DNA from: Nemertoderma westbladi | Taxonomy: Eukaryota; Xenacoelomorpha; Nemertodermatida; Nemertodermatidae | Assembly: GCA_032718475.1 (NCBI GenBank) | Contig: JAUCBJ010006179.1 | Location: forward strand, 1 to 64,000 | Direction of reading: 5' to 3' | Length of the DNA: 64,000 nt | Shown here: in pieces, positions 58,377 to 64,000 of the stretch | Layout: every line of letters starts with the position of its first letter | Numbering within the stretch: position 1 is the stretch's first letter | The notes under the pieces: generated by a model | Told to the model about the DNA's origin: nothing | The model's database searches: none | Seen by the model: the letters and a program-made list of their open reading frames with translations, nothing else | Program-made: the position numbers and the translations under genes

Positions 58377-61300
58377 ATGCCTGTTGAACGTACACCGGTT
58401 AAACTCAGAAGCCGTGTACCTCGTCCCCAAGCGGCCGTCCCTGTTAGGCCCTATAGGCTTACCCTCTCAGGTAAGTCCAGGTCAAAGGCCACAATCCTGC
58501 CAGGGACCACACCAAACGAGCCTCCTACGAGTGGTGTTGCCCCGGTCGTGTGGATGTCTGCCACAGCGGTTTCTTCTCTATCCGATCCCCTGACTACAAA
58601 CAAACCAGGGACTGTTTCCGCAGGCTGGAACTGTCTTGCGGGTTCTACAATGAAGGCGGAAGCCGCAGCGGGTTCCTCGATGACGAATAAACCCGGAGTG
58701 AATTCCTCGACGTCGTTTAAACCAGGAGTGGATTCCTCGACGACGAATAAACCCGGAGCGGATTCCTCGACGATGAATAAACCCGGAGCGGATTCCTCGA
58801 CGATGAATAAACCCGGAACGGATTCCTCGACGATGAATAAACCCGGAGTGGATTCCTCGACGACGAATAAACCCGGAGCGGATTCCTCGATGACGAATAA
58901 ACCCAGAGTGGATTCCTCGACGACGAATAAACCCGGAGCGGATTCCTCGACGATGAATAAACCCGGAGTGGATTCCTCAGTGACGAATAAACCCGGAGCG
59001 GATTCCTCGACGACGAATAAACCCGGAGTGGATTCCTCGACGACGAATAAACCCGGAGCGGATTCCTCGACGAAGAATAAACCCGTAGTGGATTCCTCGA
59101 CGATGAATAAACCTGTAGTGGATACCTCGACGACGGATAAACCCGGAGCGGATTCCTCGATGACGAATAAACCCAGAGTGGACTCCTCGGCGATGAATAT
59201 ACCCGGAGCGGATTCCTCGACGACGATTAAACCCGGAGCGGATTCCTCGACAACGATTAAACCCGGAGTGGATTCCAGCAAAAGTGCCTCACTGGATTCA
59301 TTGATGACGTATAAACCCGGAGCGGTTTCCTCGACGCCAAATATACCCGGAGAAGTTCTCTTGGTGATGGATAAACCAATAAATGGCCCAACTGCTGTGC
59401 TGACTCAGGATAGCCCGGGTATCCATACAGCAATGACCCTGAGTCAGGGCAGCGGGGTGTGGCAAGATGGACCTCGCCTTGATTCAACCAAATGTAGTTA
59501 TGGAGGAGTCAGTGGTGTTTGGCAAGGGGGATCAACAAGTTCTGCAGTAAGAAACCCAACACATGGCCCGACTGCTGCACTGGCCCAGGATAGCCCGGGT
59601 ATCCATACAGCAATGACCCTGGGTCGGTGCAGCAGGGTGTGGCAGGATGGACCTAGCCATGATTCAACCAAATGTAGTTATGGAGGAGTCGGCGGTGTTT
59701 GGCAAGGGGGATCAACAAGTTTTGCAGAGAGAAACCTAACACATGGCCCGACTGCTGCACTGGCCCAGGATAGCCCGGGTATCCATACAGCAATGACCCT
59801 GGATCAGTGCAGCAGGGTGTGGCAAGATGGACCCAGCCATGATTCTACCAAATGTAGTTATGGAGGAGTCGGTGGTGTCTGGCAAGGGGGATCACCTAGT
59901 TCTGCAGAAAGAAACCGAACACATGGCCCGACTGCTGCACTGGCCCAGGATAGCCCGGGTATCCATACAGCCATGACCCTGGGTCAGGGCAGTGGGGTGT
60001 GGCAAGATGGACCTAGCCATGATTCATCCAAATGTAGTTATGGAGGAGTGGGTAGTGTCTGGCAAGGGGGATCACCTAGTTCTCCAGAAAGAAACCCTAC
60101 ACATGGCCCGACCGCTGCACTGGCCCAGGATAGTCCAGGTATCTATACAGCCATGACCCTGGGTCAGGGTAGTGGGGTGTGGCAAGATGGACCCAGCCAC
60201 GAATCATCAAAATGTAGTTCTGAACGAATCAGTGGAGTTTGGCAAGGGGGATCTAGTTTTGCAGAAACTAGCGCACATAAATCAGTATCTGCTCCCCCAT
60301 TCACATCACCATCTCCTATCAGGTCTAATTTGTCCAACACTCATACATCAACGAACCCTTACGCTTACACCTCAACCAACAATACAGCCGCCACTAGTCA
60401 CCCTATAATGTCTACCAGCATTAACTCCACAACCTACCCATTTAATGATGTTAGCGTGGTCAATGATCAGGTTGTATACACACATGCAAAGACTACGCCT
60501 GTAGGAGTCTATTGCAGTAACAAACTAACCACAAATAATGGTATCATATTAGCTGATCACCGTTCATGTAGTGATAAATACGATATATTGGTCGAAGATT
60601 GTCCATCATGTATTAATTTGGAAGATGATAACATTAATACAATAATTTATAAGTCCGTGGATGAAGGTAAGTCAGGAGATAAAGTGGATATAAATCCAGA
60701 TAGCGATCAGCAGCTTTCTGGATCTCGTGGTCTGATCACTACTCCATGCACTCAGACGAAAATTTCGGATTTCTATAAGTCACCAGCTGATGTAGTTGTT
60801 AATAAATGTGTAGTTGCCTCACATGTATCAAACCCCAACTGGAATACACCATCAACTGATGTTATTGAGATCGAAGTATATCCCAATGAGCCACATTCAG
60901 CTAATGTTGATCAACATCTGGAGATCATCACTTATCTCAAATGTTTGTCTATTGCCACACCAGGCAGAGTTATTCCTACCCCGGGTTTATTGCGGACTCT
61001 CTGCGGTACTGAGTGGCTGAATGATGAAATTATAGATGGTTTTCTAGGTTTGCTTGAATGCCAACGTCCACACACTGCTGCTATTCCATTTCAACTCACT
61101 CAGAAAATCCATTCAGGAAATTGGGATTATCTCAGTGCCATTATGTACATTGCACCAAGATACATTGGTCGCCATCTTGAAATCCCACCTACCATTTTGT
61201 TCTTTCCAGAATGTTTGAACCATCATTTCATTTTGCATGTAGCTGATGTCCCAAACAAACAGATTTATGTTCTTGACTCATTGAATTCATCTATGCCAAC

Positions 61301-63200
61301 CAAAACCACGTTTGGGTTGATAAATATCCTTAATAAGATAGATGAATTAAATCCCTGGGATTCCTCCTGTCGCCCTAAACATGAATGGACTGTTTCCACA
61401 AAATACACTGACTGGCCAAAGCAGCATAATGGCTACGATTGTGGCGTATTCCTCTGTCTTTATGCGACTGCTGTGACACAAAATATTTCTAAACTTACGG
61501 ATATTGTGTATGATAGTTTAAGTTCGAGGGATTGGCTGTACAAATGTCTTGATCAGTACAAGTTGGCCTCGCATGGACACAAAGACATCACAATAGACAC
61601 CGATAAACTTACACTTCAACAGCCTACACTACTCTTGCCCCCTCCTGGTCGGCCTGCAACTAACCCCAAGTTTGATTTCAACCCAATCACAAAGACTATG
61701 ACCAATCCAGTCAACAAACTCCAAGAGGGAATCTCTCTGGTCAATGATTCTGATGGTTCGTTCCCTTCCTACAAATTGGCCAACCTTATAGCTTTTTTAC
61801 ATCTGTCAAAGAAAGATATTGTTAAGAAATTATTACCTAAGAAGAACGATTTTCTGCAAGACCTCAGGAATACTCTATTTAAAGATATTCGCCGTTTGCT
61901 ACACCCAACGCAGGTTGTTTCCCTCGATCTTCACATCAGAAGTGCGAACAAAGAATTAGTAGCTGATATCTGTGAATTCATTATATCTCTTAAAGACTCA
62001 CGTATCACTGAATCTTGCCGCAAGCGCCTGCGTCGTGTGACAACGCCTAAGGAATCTGATAAATCTTTTATATCTTTAAGATCTGATCTCTTACAAGCTG
62101 TAGAGACCCTGCAGGCTCGTATAGCCAAGTTGGAAAGCACTAACACATCCCTGGGGCAGCAAGTGTCAAACCTTCATGATGACCTTTCCCATGAGCGCCA
62201 CTGTAGATTAATCCTTGAGGCTACAATAAATAATTGCCATGACTGGAGTTATTTCGTCCCTCAGGGCACTAAGAAGTCCAATTCTCCACCTAGTAACTGC
62301 AGATTACCCTTTTCTACCAAAATTAATATGGAGCCTCAGAGGCCAGTTTCCAATTCAGCAGAAGAAACCAAACGTGGATGTCCATCTCTCGCTAGTATAC
62401 CAAATAACAAACACATTGATTCAACCAATAATATCGTTACATGGCCTTCAAGGAAAAAACAAGCTGGTCATTCTAACTCATACAATCATTCCAACCCGGC
62501 TGTATCATCTGTGACCCATGTCACTAAGTCCAACTTTTTGCCTGATGATGCTTCCAAAGTTTCAAGAGACTGGAATTCCAAAAAACTTGTTCCTACTGAC
62601 AAACCCCAACCAAAGAACCCCTTAGATCTAAATCCTATTCAATATAAACAAGTAAGAAGAACCGGAATTGCAACCTCGAATAAGTTTCAACCTCTGTGTT
62701 CCATTTCTATAGATGAAACTTCAGAACCATCCAATATACAGCCTGTACATAGTGGTTCATTACCCTATCAGCCTGAGCCAATAATTGAACCAAATTACAG
62801 TGCTCTCAAAAGATCAGTGTATAACTCCTCTGGAAGTAGCAGATCTAGCTATTTGATTTCTAACATACCCGGTGATCAGACAATTCAGGATGTTATCAAT
62901 TGGCTTGCTGAAAAGAACATCACATTAACATCCTTCACTGATATTCGTTATTCATCATCCTGTAAATGGAGCGTCATAATTATCACTAATGAGCGTTACG
63001 ACTGCATTACTCTCGACGACTTCTGGCCCGTAGAGATTTTTGGCTGTTCTATAAACTTATCTATGTACAATTCAAAGCAAACCCAAATTTCCTCAGTTCT
63101 AAGTAACTTCTCTGAGCAACATATTAGTCAGTCCAAGACCTGTTCGCATTCATCAACCACTTCCCATCATCGTGCCCCTATTAAGCGGAACCATATTTAG
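58377..63200 (+). CDS. LINE ORF1 with two repeat arrays and a Ulp1-type cysteine protease
   Basis: ATG 58377 to TAG 63198, 1607 residues, no breaks. Residues about 99-300 form an array of some 20 ten-residue repeats (DSSTTNKPGA type). Residues about 336-635 form five 60-residue repeats (GPTAALAQDSPGIHTAMTLG...). A Ser/Thr-rich stretch follows. From about residue 875 a C48/Ulp1-like domain begins (LCGTEWLNDEIIDGFL), with HHFILHVAD (His 950), VLDSL (Asp 967), Gln 1016 and Cys 1022 in KQHNGYDCGVFLC, so the full His-Asp-Gln-Cys set is present. A coiled coil (about 1240-1285) and a C-terminal domain (YLISNIPGDQTIQDVINWL..., possibly RRM-like) follow. Ulp1 enzymes cleave SUMO-like modifiers. The protease in a LINE ORF1 may process the protein or counter host SUMO-based silencing (inference). 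Confidence 0.8.
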   Translation: MPVERTPVKLRSRVPRPQAAVPVRPYRLTLSGKSRSKATILPGTTPNEPPTSGVAPVVWMSATAVSSLSDPLTTNKPGTVSAGWNCLAGSTMKAEAAAGSSMTNKPGVNSSTSFKPGVDSSTTNKPGADSSTMNKPGADSSTMNKPGTDSSTMNKPGVDSSTTNKPGADSSMTNKPRVDSSTTNKPGADSSTMNKPGVDSSVTNKPGADSSTTNKPGVDSSTTNKPGADSSTKNKPVVDSSTMNKPVVDTSTTDKPGADSSMTNKPRVDSSAMNIPGADSSTTIKPGADSSTTIKPGVDSSKSASLDSLMTYKPGAVSSTPNIPGEVLLVMDKPINGPTAVLTQDSPGIHTAMTLSQGSGVWQDGPRLDSTKCSYGGVSGVWQGGSTSSAVRNPTHGPTAALAQDSPGIHTAMTLGRCSRVWQDGPSHDSTKCSYGGVGGVWQGGSTSFAERNLTHGPTAALAQDSPGIHTAMTLDQCSRVWQDGPSHDSTKCSYGGVGGVWQGGSPSSAERNRTHGPTAALAQDSPGIHTAMTLGQGSGVWQDGPSHDSSKCSYGGVGSVWQGGSPSSPERNPTHGPTAALAQDSPGIYTAMTLGQGSGVWQDGPSHESSKCSSERISGVWQGGSSFAETSAHKSVSAPPFTSPSPIRSNLSNTHTSTNPYAYTSTNNTAATSHPIMSTSINSTTYPFNDVSVVNDQVVYTHAKTTPVGVYCSNKLTTNNGIILADHRSCSDKYDILVEDCPSCINLEDDNINTIIYKSVDEGKSGDKVDINPDSDQQLSGSRGLITTPCTQTKISDFYKSPADVVVNKCVVASHVSNPNWNTPSTDVIEIEVYPNEPHSANVDQHLEIITYLKCLSIATPGRVIPTPGLLRTLCGTEWLNDEIIDGFLGLLECQRPHTAAIPFQLTQKIHSGNWDYLSAIMYIAPRYIGRHLEIPPTILFFPECLNHHFILHVADVPNKQIYVLDSLNSSMPTKTTFGLINILNKIDELNPWDSSCRPKHEWTVSTKYTDWPKQHNGYDCGVFLCLYATAVTQNISKLTDIVYDSLSSRDWLYKCLDQYKLASHGHKDITIDTDKLTLQQPTLLLPPPGRPATNPKFDFNPITKTMTNPVNKLQEGISLVNDSDGSFPSYKLANLIAFLHLSKKDIVKKLLPKKNDFLQDLRNTLFKDIRRLLHPTQVVSLDLHIRSANKELVADICEFIISLKDSRITESCRKRLRRVTTPKESDKSFISLRSDLLQAVETLQARIAKLESTNTSLGQQVSNLHDDLSHERHCRLILEATINNCHDWSYFVPQGTKKSNSPPSNCRLPFSTKINMEPQRPVSNSAEETKRGCPSLASIPNNKHIDSTNNIVTWPSRKKQAGHSNSYNHSNPAVSSVTHVTKSNFLPDDASKVSRDWNSKKLVPTDKPQPKNPLDLNPIQYKQVRRTGIATSNKFQPLCSISIDETSEPSNIQPVHSGSLPYQPEPIIEPNYSALKRSVYNSSGSSRSSYLISNIPGDQTIQDVINWLAEKNITLTSFTDIRYSSSCKWSVIIITNERYDCITLDDFWPVEIFGCSINLSMYNSKQTQISSVLSNFSEQHISQSKTCSHSSTTSHHRAPIKRNHI
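58671..59276 (+). repeat. About 20 coding tandem repeats of 30 bp
   Basis: Unit GATTCCTCGACGACGAATAA plus ACCCGGAGCG, in phase with ORF1 (10 residues per unit). Units vary mainly at third positions and at the A/V residue, alternating GCG and GTG. The complementary strand also stays open across the array because of this periodicity. Confidence 0.9.
59384..60283 (+). repeat. Five coding tandem repeats of 180 bp
   Basis: Units begin ATGGCCC.ACTGCTG at about 59384, 59564, 59744, 59924 and 60104. Each encodes 60 residues with QDSPGI.TAMTL, GVWQDGP and GVWQGGS motifs. They diverge gradually from each other, and the last is the most altered. Confidence 0.9.
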
Positions 63201-63201
63201 A

Positions 63202-64000
63202 ACATCTGTCCAGCGATCTAGTCATGGTACACCTTTAAGAACTCATGCTCCATCTGTTATAGACACACTATGTCTAACAACTTTTAATTGTCATGGCTTT
63301 AGATCCTCCTCTGATTATATTCATAAACTTTTATCAAACTGTGATGTGCTCGCTCTCCAGGAGCACTGGCTTGATGATCTTGAAGCAAAAGAATTACTCT
63401 CCAATATTAACAGTGATTTCAGTTGTACCTATAAAATTAGTAACTTGATGGATAATCCCTCTAGAGTTCGGGGTGCCGGTGGGGTGTGCCTCTTTTACCG
63501 CACTGACACATTCACCAGAGTTGTTCCTATAAGTAGTGGTGAAGACATTGTTGGCATTTTGGCTACTACAAAAAACAATATTTCACTACTGATTCTTTCT
63601 TGGTATGGTCCCGATTCTGGGAAAGCTGCAAAGCTCTATGATGACTTTCTTGGACGTTTGGGTAATTTGATTTCCAGCAATAAACTGTCCATCCCCTTAC
63701 TCCTCTCTGATGCTAATGCAGATTTTGGTGACAAGCAAGGTCCGCGTTGGCTACAGCATAAGGAAAGTGTTAATGGAAAACGACTTCGACACTTCATGCA
63801 TCAGAATAATTTAACTGCCATTGATACATATCATGATTTTGTTGGCCCACTGTACACTTTTTCTGGTCATGGACGCTCCTACATTGATCATATAATTGTG
63901 GATGAGTCATTAGTTAATCTAGTCATCTCCGGCAGTGTCCTGGATTCCGACCCTACTAGTCTCTCTGATCATTTACCAATTTCTGTCGAATTTCGTTTGC
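63202..64000 (+). CDS. LINE ORF2, endonuclease domain (partial, runs off the window)
   Basis: This frame (+1 relative to ORF1) is open from before the ORF1 stop to the window end. No ATG lies between the ORF1 stop and the domain, so translation probably relies on reinitiation, frameshifting or an upstream start overlapping ORF1. The APE-type endonuclease is complete in its key motifs: TFNCHGF (Asn, 63286), LQEHWL (Glu, 63361), SWYGPD, LLSDANADFG (about 63700), YIDHIIV (about 63880) and SDHLPIS (about 63965). The RT domain would follow outside the window. Confidence 0.8.

Larger units (their letters stand above)
58306..64000 (+). mobile_element. LINE retrotransposon with Ulp1-protease ORF1, 5' part
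   Basis: A short leader (58306-58376) is followed by a long ORF1 and an overlapping ORF2 with an APE-type endonuclease that continues beyond the window. The coding frames seen are uninterrupted, so the copy looks young. RT is outside the window, so the LINE clade cannot be settled. ORF1-ORF2 order and APE endonuclease exclude R2-like groups. It interrupts or borders BEL copy C at 58305. Confidence 0.75.

Noticed and set aside
58671-59276. Regular 30 bp repeats resembling a CRISPR array
   Set aside because: Units are contiguous without spacers, in phase with ORF1 and each encodes 10 residues; this is a coding tandem repeat in an animal genome.
58451-59281. 276-codon open frame on the minus strand with Glu-Ser repeats
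   Set aside because: It is the mirror of the 30 bp coding repeats; a 30-base period keeps all phases regular, so openness here is no evidence of a gene.

Overview
The window is animal nuclear DNA. It is AT-rich, its genes are split by GT-AG introns, and it carries two metazoan-restricted gene types: BEL/Pao LTR retrotransposons and a barrier-to-autointegration factor (BAF) domain. The mix of BEL/Pao, Ty1/copia, hAT, CACTA-like, Tc1-like and Mutator-like DNA, RTE-like and Ulp1-carrying LINEs suits an aquatic invertebrate. I cannot name the species, and no conserved single-copy host locus anchors the window.

Left part (1-23071, +): two BEL/Pao copies lie head to tail and appear to share one LTR. 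Copy A (1-6354) lacks its 5' end and is riddled with internal deletions. Copy B (5191-23071) is nearly complete and unusually large, about 17.9 kb. Its order is LTR, 2.1 kb leader, gag, protease, RT/RNase H and integrase, a 1.6 kb untranslated spacer, a further reading frame of about 4.25 kb (here ORF3) of unknown function with zinc knuckles, a purine-rich tract, and LTR. A third copy C (52778-58305, -) repeats this plan. ORF3 and the spacer are therefore part of the element and not chance neighbours.

Middle part (23072-44535): a broken copy of a small SR/K-rich gene; a 1.06 kb element with TA-flanked inverted repeats; a two-gene DNA transposon (decayed Tnp2-type transposase plus a spliced DUF4806 gene holding a tRNA-derived SINE); a cluster of GACGTC motifs; a 700 bp Tc1-type non-autonomous element; a 1547 bp element with a perfect 9 bp target duplication; an unidentified decayed gene; and a Ty1/copia element (-) whose RNase H is split by a hAT transposon.

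Right part (44536-64000): GC-rich tandem repeats; an intact SR/K-rich basic-protein gene (46606-46989); and a two-exon gene (48285-50120) joining an SR/K-rich N-terminus of the same type to a full-length BAF domain. These two genes have matching promoter layouts. A duplicated block of about 860 bp follows at 47119 and 51905, then a 3'-truncated RTE-like LINE start, BEL copy C, and the 5' end of a LINE whose 1607-residue ORF1 contains two tandem-repeat arrays and an intact Ulp1-type cysteine protease. That LINE's ORF2 endonuclease runs off the window.

Most reading frames are mobile DNA in various stages of decay. The most noteworthy items are the giant BEL/Pao architecture with ORF3, the SR-BAF gene and its dispersed SR paralogues, the protease-carrying LINE, and TACTGTA/TACAGTA insertions between paired repeats that look like Tc1-type excision footprints.
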